Source of the DNA: Pseudomonas tolaasii NCPPB 2192
Lineage (GTDB): Bacteria; Pseudomonadota; Gammaproteobacteria; Pseudomonadales; Pseudomonadaceae
DNA length: 64,000 nucleotides
Direction: 5' to 3'
Assembly: GCF_002813445.1 (NCBI RefSeq)
Contig: NZ_PHHD01000001.1
Coordinates: 124,001 to 188,000 of the forward strand
The position numbers and the translations under genes were made by a program. The notes under the pieces were generated by a model. That model saw nothing but the letters and a program-made list of their open reading frames with translations. It was not told the origin of the DNA and did not search any database. Shown piece by piece: positions 43,222 to 52,407 of the stretch; the first letter of the stretch is position 1, and the number at the start of each line of letters is the position of its first letter.

Positions 43222-44754
43222 ATGCCCCGTAAAACCTGGCGCGCCGCGCTCGCCGCCTATGCCAGCCCTTCGACGTTAGTCTTGTTGTTGCTTGGTTTCG
43301 CCGCTGGCTTGCCTTACATGTTGGTGTTCTCGACGCTTTCCGTATGGTTGCGCGAGGCCGGTGTGGCTCGCGAGACCATTGGTTATGCAAGCCTTATCGG
43401 CCTCGCTTATGCCTTTAAATGGGTCTGGTCACCGCTGCTCGACCAATGGCGCCTGCCATTGCTCGGCAAACTGGGGCGGCGTCGTTCGTGGCTGGTGCTC
43501 GCCCAGACGCTGGTGATCCTCGGGCTGATCGGCATGGGCTTCTGCGACCCGCAAAAGCACCTGTCCTGGCTGATCGCGATTGCCGTCATCGTCGCCTTCG
43601 CGTCTGCCACTCAAGACATCGCGGTGGACGCCTACCGCCTGGAAATTGCCGATGACAGCCGCCAGGCCGCCCTCGCCGCCAGCTATATGTCCGGTTATCG
43701 CATTGCCGCACTGCTCGCCACGGCCGGCGCGCTGTTCTTTGCCGAAGGTTTCGGCTCGACCGGTTTCAACTATAAACACTCGGCGTGGACCGGCACTTAC
43801 GTGCTGTTCGGCGTGCTGATGATTCCGGCGCTGCTGACCACTCTGTTCATGCGCGAACCCAACGTGCCACTGCGCACGCAGTTGCAGGCCGGGCGTTACA
43901 GCTTTGCCCATCAGTTGGTCTCGGTCTTTGTACTGATCGTGTTGCTGGTGTCGGTACCGGCCATGTTCACCCAGTTGTACAACACCGATTTCGCCAGCGT
44001 GTTGTTCCACGGCGTGAGCTTGTGGGAACTGCTGATGGAAGACCGCGCCTTTCTGCGCGCCATTCTCTATATCCTCCTGACCACGCTGTGCCTGTCGACC
44101 ATGGGCCGCCGCGGCCTGGCGCCGGTGCTGACGCCGGTCAACGACTTTATCGTGCGCTACCGCTGGCAGGCCCTGCTGCTGCTCGGGCTGATTGCCACCT
44201 ACCGCATGTCCGACACGGTAATGGGCGTGATGGCCAACGTGTTCTACATCGACCAGGGCTTCACCAAGGACCAGATCGCCGGGGTCAGCAAGATCTTCGG
44301 CCTGATCATGACCCTGCTCGGCGCGGGCATGGGCGGCCTGCTGATCGTGCGTTTCGGCATCTTGCCGATCCTGTTTATCGGCGGTGTGGCGTCGGCGGCA
44401 ACCAACCTGTTGTTCGTGATGCTGGCCGACATGGGCCCCGACCTGCAGATGCTGATCTTCACCATTTCCCTGGACAACTTCAGCTCGGGCCTGGCCACGT
44501 CAGCGTTCGTCGCCTACCTGTCGAGCCTGACCAACCTCAAGTTCTCCGCCACCCAATACGCGCTGCTCAGCTCCATCATGCTGCTGCTGCCACGCCTGAT
44601 CGGCGGCTATTCGGGGGTGATGGTCGAGAAGTTCGGCTATCACAACTTCTTCCTGATCACCTGCCTGCTGGGTGTACCGACGCTGTTCCTGATTGCATTG
44701 CACTGGTTCCAGGAAAGCCGCCGGATTCGGTTGAATCCTCCACAAGAAGACTGA
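43222..44754 (+). CDS. ampG: AmpG-type muropeptide permease (MFS)
   Basis: 510 aa MFS transporter with about 12-14 membrane helices. AmpG imports anhydro-muropeptides for peptidoglycan recycling and so influences AmpC beta-lactamase induction. Family marks are LLGFAAGLPYMLVFSTLSVW near residue 21, GYASLIGLAYAFKWVWSPLL, GRRRSWLVLAQ, and SATQDIAVDAYRLEI near 132. The N and C termini are cytoplasmic in the model family. Pseudomonads have two AmpG homologues (ampG and ampP); the 510-aa length and this N-terminal pattern fit ampG, though I cannot exclude the paralogue. Confidence 0.88.
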   Translation: MPRKTWRAALAAYASPSTLVLLLLGFAAGLPYMLVFSTLSVWLREAGVARETIGYASLIGLAYAFKWVWSPLLDQWRLPLLGKLGRRRSWLVLAQTLVILGLIGMGFCDPQKHLSWLIAIAVIVAFASATQDIAVDAYRLEIADDSRQAALAASYMSGYRIAALLATAGALFFAEGFGSTGFNYKHSAWTGTYVLFGVLMIPALLTTLFMREPNVPLRTQLQAGRYSFAHQLVSVFVLIVLLVSVPAMFTQLYNTDFASVLFHGVSLWELLMEDRAFLRAILYILLTTLCLSTMGRRGLAPVLTPVNDFIVRYRWQALLLLGLIATYRMSDTVMGVMANVFYIDQGFTKDQIAGVSKIFGLIMTLLGAGMGGLLIVRFGILPILFIGGVASAATNLLFVMLADMGPDLQMLIFTISLDNFSSGLATSAFVAYLSSLTNLKFSATQYALLSSIMLLLPRLIGGYSGVMVEKFGYHNFFLITCLLGVPTLFLIALHWFQESRRIRLNPPQED

Positions 44755-44768
44755 CACGACTCGATCAA

Positions 44769-44855
44769 TGTGGGAGCTGGCTTGCCTGCGATGCAGACGA
44801 CGGGGTGTATCTGATACACCACGGTGATCCCATCGCAGGCAAGCCAGCTCCCACA
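44769..44855. repeat. REPIN after ampG
   Basis: TGTGGGAGCTGGCTTGCC arm and inverted copy, GTGGGAG outermost, 14 bp after the stop. Confidence 0.9.
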
Positions 44856-44965
44856 AAAGCCCTGCGCCAACAAAAACACCCCACAACCTCACGCCTGTAC
44901 TCCAGCGGCAACCGCCCGTACAATCCAGAGTCATTTCAAGTCCAAGCAACCGACAACGGCCTACC

Positions 44966-46681
44966 ATGCGTACCAGTCAATATTTGCTCGCCACACAGAA
45001 AGAAACGCCTTCCGACGCGGTTGTGATCAGCCATCAGCTGATGCTGCGCGCCGGCATGATCCGCAAACTGGCCTCGGGCCTGTACACCTGGTTGCCCATG
45101 GGCTTGAAGGTGATGCGCAAGGTCGAAGCCATCGTGCGTGAAGAAATGAACGCCGCCGGCTCTCTGGAAGTGTTGATGCCGAGCACCCAACCGGCTGAGC
45201 TGTGGCAGGAATCCGGGCGCTGGGAAGAGTACGGCCCTGAGCTGCTGCGCTTCAAGGACCGTCATGGCCGCGATTTCTGCGCCGGCCCGACCCATGAAGA
45301 AGTGATCACCGACCTGATGCGCAACGAGCTGAGCAGCTACAAGCAGCTGCCGCTGAACCTGTATCAGATCCAGACCAAGTTCCGTGACGAAATCCGCCCG
45401 CGTTTCGGCCTGATGCGCGGCCGCGAATTCATCATGAAGGACGCGTATTCGTTCCACGCGGACCAGCCGTCCTTGCAGGTCACCTACGACCGCATGCACA
45501 CCGCCTACTGCAACGTGTTCACGCGCCTGGGCCTGAAATTCCGCCCGGTTGAAGCCGACAACGGTTCCATCGGCGGTGCCGGTTCCCACGAGTTCCACGT
45601 GCTGGCCGAGTCCGGTGAAGACGATATCGTGTTCAGCAACGGTTCCGACTACGCGGCGAACATCGAGAAAGCCGAAGCCGTGCCACGGGAAACCTCCCGC
45701 GCCGCACCGGCTGAAGAGCTGCGCCTGGTCGATACCCCAGACACCAAAACCATCGCGGCCCTGGTGGAGAAATTCAATCTGCCGATTGAAAAGACCATCA
45801 AGACCCTGATCGTGCGCGCCGAAGAAGAAGGCAAGCTGATCGCGCTGGTGATCCGTGGCGACCATGAGCTCAACGAAATCAAGGCTGCCCAGCAACCTGG
45901 CGTGGCCAGCCCGCTGGTCATGGCCACCGATGCCGAACTGCGCGACGCCATTGGCGCCGGTGCAGGGTCCCTCGGCCCGCTGAACCTGCCGCTGCCGATC
46001 ATCATCGACCGCTCGGTCGAGCTGATGAGCGACTTCGGTATCGGCGCAAACATCGACGACAAGCACTACTTCGGCGTGAACTGGGAGCGTGACCTGCCGG
46101 TTCCGACCGTGGCTGACCTGCGCAACGTGGTCGCCGGTGACCCAAGCCCGGATGGCAAGGGAACCCTGGAAATCAAGCGCGGCATCGAAGTCGGGCACAT
46201 CTTCCAGCTGGGCAACAAGTACAGCAAGGCGATGAAGTGCGAAGTGCTGGGCGAGAACGGCAAGCCGATCACCCTGGAAATGGGTTGCTACGGTATTGGC
46301 GTATCCCGCGTGGTGGCCGCAGCCATTGAGCAGAACAACGACGAGAAAGGCATTATCTGGAGTGACGCCCTGGCCCCGTTCCAGATTGCACTGGTACCGC
46401 TGCGTTATGAAACCGAACTGGTACGCGAAGCCACCGACAAACTGTATGCCGAACTGACGGCTGCCGGCTTTGAAGTGCTGCTCGATGACCGGGACAAGAA
46501 AACCAGCCCGGGCATCAAGTTCGCCGACATGGAACTGATTGGCATCCCGCACCGGATCGTGGTCAGTGACCGCGGCCTGGCGGATGGCAATCTGGAATAC
46601 AAGAGCCGGACCGAAGCCGAAGCCCAACCGCTGCCGGTGGCTGACGTGCTGTCTTTCCTTCAGGCGCGTATTCGTCGCTGA
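44966..46681 (+). CDS. proS: Prolyl-tRNA synthetase
   Basis: 571 aa, the bacterial form with an inserted editing domain. It charges tRNA-Pro with proline. Class II motif 1 includes KLASGLYTWLPMGLKVMRKV near residues 33-52; motif 2 RDEIRPRFGLMRGREFIMKD near 137-156; and motif 3 EMGCYGIGVSRVVAAAIEQN near 440. The editing (INS) domain lies between motif 2 and 3, about 225-400. A C-terminal anticodon-binding domain (GFEVLLDDRDKKTSPGIKFA) closes the protein. Confidence 0.98.
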   Translation: MRTSQYLLATQKETPSDAVVISHQLMLRAGMIRKLASGLYTWLPMGLKVMRKVEAIVREEMNAAGSLEVLMPSTQPAELWQESGRWEEYGPELLRFKDRHGRDFCAGPTHEEVITDLMRNELSSYKQLPLNLYQIQTKFRDEIRPRFGLMRGREFIMKDAYSFHADQPSLQVTYDRMHTAYCNVFTRLGLKFRPVEADNGSIGGAGSHEFHVLAESGEDDIVFSNGSDYAANIEKAEAVPRETSRAAPAEELRLVDTPDTKTIAALVEKFNLPIEKTIKTLIVRAEEEGKLIALVIRGDHELNEIKAAQQPGVASPLVMATDAELRDAIGAGAGSLGPLNLPLPIIIDRSVELMSDFGIGANIDDKHYFGVNWERDLPVPTVADLRNVVAGDPSPDGKGTLEIKRGIEVGHIFQLGNKYSKAMKCEVLGENGKPITLEMGCYGIGVSRVVAAAIEQNNDEKGIIWSDALAPFQIALVPLRYETELVREATDKLYAELTAAGFEVLLDDRDKKTSPGIKFADMELIGIPHRIVVSDRGLADGNLEYKSRTEAEAQPLPVADVLSFLQARIRR

Positions 46682-46701
46682 AAACCAGATCAAGAGAAGT
46701 C

Positions 46702-47655
46702 ATGTTCAAGCGAAACACCAGAGCCCTGGGGGGCGCCGCCTTGTGCGGCGCCCTGCTGGTCAGCGGCTGCGCCAACCAGATGTCGCAACGCAGTGAGCAC
46801 GAGGAACGGGTCGAGCGCAAATTGCTCGACCACAGCCTGCAGATCGATGTAGGTGAACCCAAAGTGCTGGAATTGCCGCAACGCCGGGTTCGCATTCACG
46901 AGCAGAAGACCTTTGAGGTCACTGAGTTCGAAGTCACCCGCCGTTACGATCGTTACACCCCTTACCAACCCTGGCGCAAACTCTATGAGATGCCCCTGGG
47001 TGCGGTCGCCCTGGTGGCGGGCGCGGGGGCTAACGTGGCGAACATCTTTGCCCTCGGCAACCTGCCCACCAGCATGACCCGCGACTGGCTGAGCTACGGC
47101 GTGGACGGCATCAACCCGTTCATGAACGTGCAATCCCACGGCCGTGCGCAGCAGAACCTGGCGGGCATCGATGAAGTCCAGCGCGACAAGCGCACGGAGT
47201 ATTCGAGCCTGCCCTGGAGCGAACGCCCGGTACAGGTTACCGCCGGCAAACAAACCTTCGACCTGACCACCGACCGCGACGGCGTGCTGCGCCTGAACCT
47301 GCTGGACAGCCCCTTTGCCGAGCACGACCTGAACCGCATCACCACCTTGAAAATCAGCGTGGAAGACGGCCAGGACGATGTGCATTCGGATTCGACCCTG
47401 GCCATCAGCAACACCCTGCGCGGCAAGTTGCTGGAAGCCCACGGCCTGATCTACGACGACCTGGAAGACGACGAAGTCAACCAGTGGGTGCACCGGGTCA
47501 AGCGTCTGTCTGAGCTGGGTCTGGAAGAGGAAGCCAGCGAGCTTGAGCAAAGCCTGATCGAACTGACCCGCAATGATCCGGAATTGCAGCAGGAGTTTCT
47601 GCAGGCGCTGACCAAGGATGCGGGGCGACTGGTGGCGGACCCCGGCGCTCGCTGA
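46702..47655 (+). CDS. Hypothetical lipoprotein (317 aa)
   Basis: 317 aa. Signal peptide with lipobox LLVSGCANQ (Cys near residue 24), so probably anchored in the inner or outer membrane. The body has no motif I can name: a charged segment EHEERVERKLLDHSLQID, a glycine/alanine hydrophobic stretch PLGAVALVAGAGANVANIFA near residues 98-117, and an acidic C terminus with coiled-coil-like EEASELEQSLIELTRNDPEL. It lies 20 bp after proS and could be co-transcribed. It ends in a REPIN. Similar lipoproteins follow proS in other pseudomonads as far as I recall. Confidence 0.75.
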   Translation: MFKRNTRALGGAALCGALLVSGCANQMSQRSEHEERVERKLLDHSLQIDVGEPKVLELPQRRVRIHEQKTFEVTEFEVTRRYDRYTPYQPWRKLYEMPLGAVALVAGAGANVANIFALGNLPTSMTRDWLSYGVDGINPFMNVQSHGRAQQNLAGIDEVQRDKRTEYSSLPWSERPVQVTAGKQTFDLTTDRDGVLRLNLLDSPFAEHDLNRITTLKISVEDGQDDVHSDSTLAISNTLRGKLLEAHGLIYDDLEDDEVNQWVHRVKRLSELGLEEEASELEQSLIELTRNDPELQQEFLQALTKDAGRLVADPGAR

Positions 47656-47681
47656 GGTTTTGGCAACACCGTAATACAACG

Positions 47682-47769
47682 GTGGGAGCTGGCTTGCCTG
47701 CGATAGCTGAATGTCAGTCACTGATACTTTGACTGTTACACCGCTATCGCAGGCAAGCCAGCTCCCACA
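47682..47769. repeat. REPIN between lipoprotein gene and dinB
   Basis: GTGGGAGCTGGCTTGCC arm with GCGATAGC extension and inverted copy, between convergent genes. Confidence 0.9.
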
Positions 47770-47785
47770 GTTTTATCTGCGGTTT

Positions 47786-48844
47786 TTACCAGGGAAACTG
47801 GAGTTGTTCGTTGCCGGCGCTCAGATCAAGTAACCTCACCCCAATCCCCAACAACCGTACCGGTTTGCCACCCCGGTTAAACGCCTGCGTCAACAGCTGT
47901 TGATAACTCTCCAAGTCCCGCCCTGCCCCGGCCTGCTCCAGCGTCGTCTGGGTAAAATCATGAAACTTCACCTTCACAAACGGCTTGCCCGCACGGTAAC
48001 TGCTGTCGATGCGCGCCATGCGTCCGGCCAGGGTTTCCATCAGCTCGGGCAGTTTTGCCAGGCAACTTGAGAGATCCGGCAGGTCCGCATCGTAGGTATT
48101 TTCCACACTGATGGACTGCCGACGGCTGTCGTTCTGCACCACACGGTCATCAATCCCACGAGCCAGGCTCCAGAGTCGTTCGCCAAAACTGCCGAATTCG
48201 CGCACCAGCGCCAGCTTGTTCCACTCGCGCAGTTGCAGGCAGTCTTCAATTCCCAGGCGCGCCAGCTTGTCCGCAGTAACCTTGCCAACGCCGTGCAGCT
48301 TGCTCACGCGCAACTGGGACACAAAATCCTCGACCTGATCGGGGGTGATCACAAACAGGCCGTTGGGTTTTTTCCAGTCACTGGCGATCTTGGCCAAAAA
48401 CTTGTTTGGCGCCACACCGGCAGACACGGTGATGTGCAGCTGGTTGGAAACGCGGCGGCGAATATCCTGGGCGATGCGCGTGGCGCTGCCGCCGAAATGC
48501 GGGCTGTCGGACACGTCCAGGTAGGCTTCATCCAGCGACAACGGCTCGATCAGGTCGGTGTAGTCGCGAAAGATCGTCTGGATTTCCTTCGACGCTTCTT
48601 TATAGGCATCCATGCGCGGTTTGACGATGGTCAGGTCCGGGCACAGTTTCAGGGCATGACGCGACGACATTGCCGAGCGCACGCCATAAGCCCGCGCCTC
48701 GTAGTTGCAGGTCGCAATCACCCCGCGCCGATCCGCCGAGCCGCCAACCGCCAGCGGCTTTTGCGCCAGGCTCGGGTCATCACGCATCTCGATGGCGGCG
48801 TAGAAGCAATCACAGTCGACGTGGATGATTTTGCGCTGCGTCAT
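47786..48844 (-). CDS. dinB: DNA polymerase IV (Y-family)
   Basis: 352 aa, the usual length of DinB. It is an error-prone translesion DNA polymerase induced by DNA damage. The N-terminal catalytic Asp region HVDCDCFYAAIEMRDDPSLA is at residues 8-27, and the catalytic SLDEAYLDVS near residues 102-111 (Asp-Glu pair). The helix-hairpin region LRVSKLHGVGKVTADKLARL is near 174. The C-terminal little finger and tail RPVRLLGIGVRL (as KPVRLLGIGVRLLDL) end with a short tail QLQFPW that could be the beta-clamp binding motif. ATG 48844 (MTQRKIIHV) matches the family start. I see no clear LexA box. Confidence 0.96.
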   Translation of the reverse strand: MTQRKIIHVDCDCFYAAIEMRDDPSLAQKPLAVGGSADRRGVIATCNYEARAYGVRSAMSSRHALKLCPDLTIVKPRMDAYKEASKEIQTIFRDYTDLIEPLSLDEAYLDVSDSPHFGGSATRIAQDIRRRVSNQLHITVSAGVAPNKFLAKIASDWKKPNGLFVITPDQVEDFVSQLRVSKLHGVGKVTADKLARLGIEDCLQLREWNKLALVREFGSFGERLWSLARGIDDRVVQNDSRRQSISVENTYDADLPDLSSCLAKLPELMETLAGRMARIDSSYRAGKPFVKVKFHDFTQTTLEQAGAGRDLESYQQLLTQAFNRGGKPVRLLGIGVRLLDLSAGNEQLQFPW

Positions 48845-49083
48845 ATAAACAGAGGGTGTAAACCAACGGATGGTCAGTATCGCATTCACCCCTGTATATA
48901 GCACCAGTAGTTTGAATCTTCCGTTCGAGCGGTAGGAAATTTTACGGATGAATTTATTTTCTCAATTGAACTCACCGTCCCGATAGAGCTGAAACCCTTG
49001 TCCAGACTGGCCCCGCGCCAGATCAACAGCGTCTTTGGAGCGCTAACCGATTGAACCACAAGCGCTTTTCTTCGATTCACAGG

Positions 49084-49111
49084 TTGACACACCTGCGTTC
49101 CTCTGTAGAAT
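49084..49111 (+). promoter_or_regulatory. Promoter of the first fMet tRNA
   Basis: TTGACA, 16-bp spacer, TAGAAT, ending 13 bp before the tRNA. The -10 to +1 zone ATGCCGAC resembles a stable-RNA discriminator. The preceding gap 48845-49083 has nothing else I recognise. Confidence 0.82.
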
Positions 49112-49124
49112 GCCGACACACAGA

Positions 49125-49201
<77 letters not shown>

Positions 49202-49207
49202 AACATC

Positions 49208-49239
49208 AAAAAAGGCTACTCGAAAGAGTGGCCTTTTTT
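49208..49239 (+). terminator. Terminator of fMet tRNA copy 1
   Basis: AAAAAAGGCTACTC GAAA GAGTGGCCTTTTTT hairpin with one G-U pair and T-run. Confidence 0.92.
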
Positions 49240-49368
49240 GTGCGCGCCTGTTTTTGCTCTGTACAAAAATTGTAAGACAAAAAAATCTTTGCCCAGCCTG
49301 CACTTAGCGTCAACGCTTCGCATTCGGCCGCCGATTCAGACTAATTTGCCCCACCCCCCCATTAACGG

Positions 49369-49396
49369 TTGACACCTCGCCGCTGGACTGTAGAAT
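49369..49396 (+). promoter_or_regulatory. Promoter of the second fMet tRNA
   Basis: TTGACA, 16-bp spacer, TAGAAT, 12 bp before the tRNA; same layout as the first copy. Confidence 0.82.
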
Positions 49397-49408
49397 GCCG
49401 CCCACAGA

Positions 49409-49485
<77 letters not shown>

Positions 49486-49491
49486 AACATC

Positions 49492-49523
49492 AAAAAAGGC
49501 TACTCGAAAGAGTGGCCTTTTTT
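49492..49523 (+). terminator. Terminator of fMet tRNA copy 2
   Basis: Identical hairpin to the copy 1 terminator (GGCTACTC GAAA GAGTGGCC, flanked by A- and T-tracts). The remaining gap to the mprF start (49524-49764) shows nothing further I can name. Confidence 0.92.
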
Positions 49524-49764
49524 GTATCCGGCTAAAAAGTTCTTCTGAAACAATGGCATGGCATCTTTCATGAAACCCCACACGGTTTGTAGAGTCCATC
49601 TCATTGCAAGCTATGCTCAATGCTCAAGCGCTACCCTCTACGACCAATGGCCGCTGTCGCCGCCCCCGGCGATACGCGTTAATATTTGTAATTATTTTGT
49701 CCATAGGGATTGGTAACTTGGCTGGATACCTCCATCCTGTCGCGCACAATCCACGAGGTGATTG

Positions 49765-52407
49765 ATGCGCGCCAACTCGTCTGAACCACAAGACACCGTC
49801 ACAGCAGAACAACCGATCGCTCCCACCCGTTTGCGCTGGCTGGATCTGTTGAGCAAGTACCGTCAGCCGATCGGGCTGGCCGTTACTCTGTTGCTGTTCG
49901 CAATCGCCCTGATCGCCTGCCGGCATTTATTGCTGGAGCTTGACCTTTACGCCCTCCATGACTCGATCCTGGAAGTGCCCAAGCCGGCCTTGCTCGGCGC
50001 ATTCGCCGCAGCCGTCGCCGGTTTCATCATTTTGTTGGGCTATGAATTTTCCGGCGCGCGCTACGCCGGGGTGAAATTGCCGGCCAAGACCCTGGCCATG
50101 GGCGGCTTCACCGCCTTCGCCATCGGCAATGCCATTGGTTTGTCGATGCTCTCGGGTGGCTCGGTGCGTTACCGCCTCTATGCACGCCACGGTATCGGGG
50201 CTGCAGAAGTGGCGCACATGACGGTATTCGCCAGCCTGGCGCTGGGCACCGCCCTGCCGCCGCTGGCCGCCTTGGCGACATTGAGCAACCTGCCTGCCGC
50301 GTCTACTTATCTGCATGTGTCCCAAGGCCTGCTCGGCAGCATCGCCGGCGCCGTGCTGTTATTGTCGGCCGCGCTGTGCATCGGCATTTATCGCCGCCGC
50401 CTGCCGGAACAGCCTTACCCGGACAACCTGCTGGTCAAGGCCGGGCGCCGCACCTTGCGCCTGCCGGGTCGCCGCCTGACCTTTCTGCAATTGATCATCA
50501 CCGCGCTGGATGTGGCCGCTGCTGCCACCGTCCTTTATATGCTGTTGCCGGAAGCGCCGCCGTTCGGCCCGTTCCTGCTGGTGTATCTGCTGGCACTGGC
50601 GGCCGGTGTGCTCAGCCATGTGCCAGGCGGCGTAGGCGTCTTTGAAGCGATCCTGCTGGCCGCTTTTGCCGACAAGCTCGGTGCCGCGCCACTGGCCGCC
50701 GCGTTGTTGCTGTACCGGATGATCTACGTGGTGTTGCCACTGTTGATCGCCTGCATCTTCCTGCTGGTCAACGAAGCACAGCGTCTGTTCCAGACCCAGC
50801 AGAGCCTGCGGGTAGCCTCGGGCTTCGCGGCCCCGGTGCTGGCCGTACTGGTTTTTTTGTCCGGCGTGGTCCTGCTGTTTTCCGGCGCCACGCCGGAAAT
50901 CGACTCACGCCTGGAAAACATCGGCTTCCTGATTCCCCACCGCCTGATTGACGCCTCGCACTTCGGTGCCAGCCTGATCGGCGTGCTGTGCCTGCTGCTG
51001 GCTCAGGGCCTGCGTCGGCGCTTGTCCGCCGCCTGGATGCTGACCATGGTGCTGCTGCTGGCCGGCGCCCTGCTCTCCCTGCTCAAAGGTTTTGACTGGG
51101 AAGAAGCCAGCCTGATGATCATGACGGCAGTGCTGCTGGCCATCTTCCGCCGCTCGTTCTACCGCGCCAGCCGCCTGACCGAGCTGCCATTCTCGCCGCT
51201 GTACCTGGTGGCCAGCGTGTGCGTACTCGGGGCCTCGATCTGGCTGCTGCTGTTTGCCTATCAGGACGTGCCGTACAGCCATCAACTGTGGTGGCAGTTC
51301 ACCCTAGACGCCAACGCCCCCCGTGGCTTGCGTTCGTTGCTGGGTGCGGCCGTGCTGCTGGTGATCGTCTCGCTGACCTGGCTGCTGCGCACCGCACGCC
51401 CGGTGATTCACCTGCCGACTCCGGATGAACTGGAGCGCGCCACCAGGATCCTGATGGCCTCCTCCCAACCCGACGGCGGCCTGGCACTGACCGGTGACAA
51501 GGCGCTGCTGTTTCATCCCAACGACGAAGCCTTCCTGATGTACGCCCGCCGTGGGCGCAGCCTGGTGGCCCTGTACGACCCGATCGGCCCGACCCAGCCG
51601 CGCGCCGAGATGATCTGGCAGTTCCGTGACCTGTGCGACATCCATCACGCTCGCCCGGTGTTCTATCAGGTACGCGCCGAGAACCTGCCGTACTACATGG
51701 ACATCGGCCTGACCGCGATCAAGCTGGGCGAAGAAGCCCGAGTGGACCTGAAACGCTTTGACCTGGAAGCCAAGGGCAAAGAGATGAAGGACCTGCGCTA
51801 CACCTGGAACCGTGGCACCCGGGACGGCCTGTCGCTGGAGATCTTCGATCAAGGCCAGGCGCCCATGGATGAGCTGAAAGTCATCTCCGACGCCTGGCTG
51901 ACCGGCAAGAACGTGCGGGAAAAAGGCTTCTCGCTCGGGCGTTTCAGCGACGACTACCTCAAGCACTTTCGTATTGCGATCATTCGTTTCGAAGGGCGCC
52001 CGGTGGCCTTCGCCAACCTGCTCGAAACCTACAACCACGACCTGGCCAGCCTCGACCTGATGCGCGCCCACCCCGACGCGCCGAAGCTGACCATGGAATT
52101 CATGATGGTTGGCCTGATTCAACATTATAAGAACCATGATTACGCCCGCTTCAGCCTCGGCATGGTGCCGTTGTCGGGCCTGCAGCCCCGTCGTGGCGCG
52201 CCGTTGACCCAGCGTTTGGGCTCAATGGTGTTCCGTCGCGGCGAGCAGTTGTATAACTTCCAAGGTTTGCGCCGCTTCAAAGACAAGTTCCAGCCCGACT
52301 GGGAACCCCGTTATATGGCCGTGCCCGCAGGACTTGATCCGCTGGTGGCACTGGCCGACACCGCCGCCCTGATCGCAGGCGGCTTGACTGGATTGGTGAA
52401 ACGCTGA
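49765..52407 (+). CDS. mprF: MprF-type aminoacyl-phosphatidylglycerol synthase/flippase
   Basis: 880 aa. The N-terminal half (about residues 25-560) has 13-14 membrane helices, the flippase part, with GFTAFAIGNAIGLSMLSGGS and AGVLSHVPGGVGVFEAILLA as landmarks. The C-terminal half is the cytoplasmic GNAT-like synthase domain: DKALLFHPNDEAFLMYARRG, then RGTRDGLSLEIFDQGQ and KLTMEFMMVGLIQHY. MprF transfers an amino acid (Ala in P. aeruginosa) from tRNA to phosphatidylglycerol, lowering membrane charge and raising resistance to cationic peptides and some drugs. ATG 49765 has a GAGG ribosome site; its stop overlaps the next start (TGATG). Confidence 0.95.
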   Translation: MRANSSEPQDTVTAEQPIAPTRLRWLDLLSKYRQPIGLAVTLLLFAIALIACRHLLLELDLYALHDSILEVPKPALLGAFAAAVAGFIILLGYEFSGARYAGVKLPAKTLAMGGFTAFAIGNAIGLSMLSGGSVRYRLYARHGIGAAEVAHMTVFASLALGTALPPLAALATLSNLPAASTYLHVSQGLLGSIAGAVLLLSAALCIGIYRRRLPEQPYPDNLLVKAGRRTLRLPGRRLTFLQLIITALDVAAAATVLYMLLPEAPPFGPFLLVYLLALAAGVLSHVPGGVGVFEAILLAAFADKLGAAPLAAALLLYRMIYVVLPLLIACIFLLVNEAQRLFQTQQSLRVASGFAAPVLAVLVFLSGVVLLFSGATPEIDSRLENIGFLIPHRLIDASHFGASLIGVLCLLLAQGLRRRLSAAWMLTMVLLLAGALLSLLKGFDWEEASLMIMTAVLLAIFRRSFYRASRLTELPFSPLYLVASVCVLGASIWLLLFAYQDVPYSHQLWWQFTLDANAPRGLRSLLGAAVLLVIVSLTWLLRTARPVIHLPTPDELERATRILMASSQPDGGLALTGDKALLFHPNDEAFLMYARRGRSLVALYDPIGPTQPRAEMIWQFRDLCDIHHARPVFYQVRAENLPYYMDIGLTAIKLGEEARVDLKRFDLEAKGKEMKDLRYTWNRGTRDGLSLEIFDQGQAPMDELKVISDAWLTGKNVREKGFSLGRFSDDYLKHFRIAIIRFEGRPVAFANLLETYNHDLASLDLMRAHPDAPKLTMEFMMVGLIQHYKNHDYARFSLGMVPLSGLQPRRGAPLTQRLGSMVFRRGEQLYNFQGLRRFKDKFQPDWEPRYMAVPAGLDPLVALADTAALIAGGLTGLVKR

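Noticed and set aside
44936..46693. 585-codon minus-strand frame opposite proS
   Set aside because: Antisense shadow of prolyl-tRNA synthetase without any recognisable motif.
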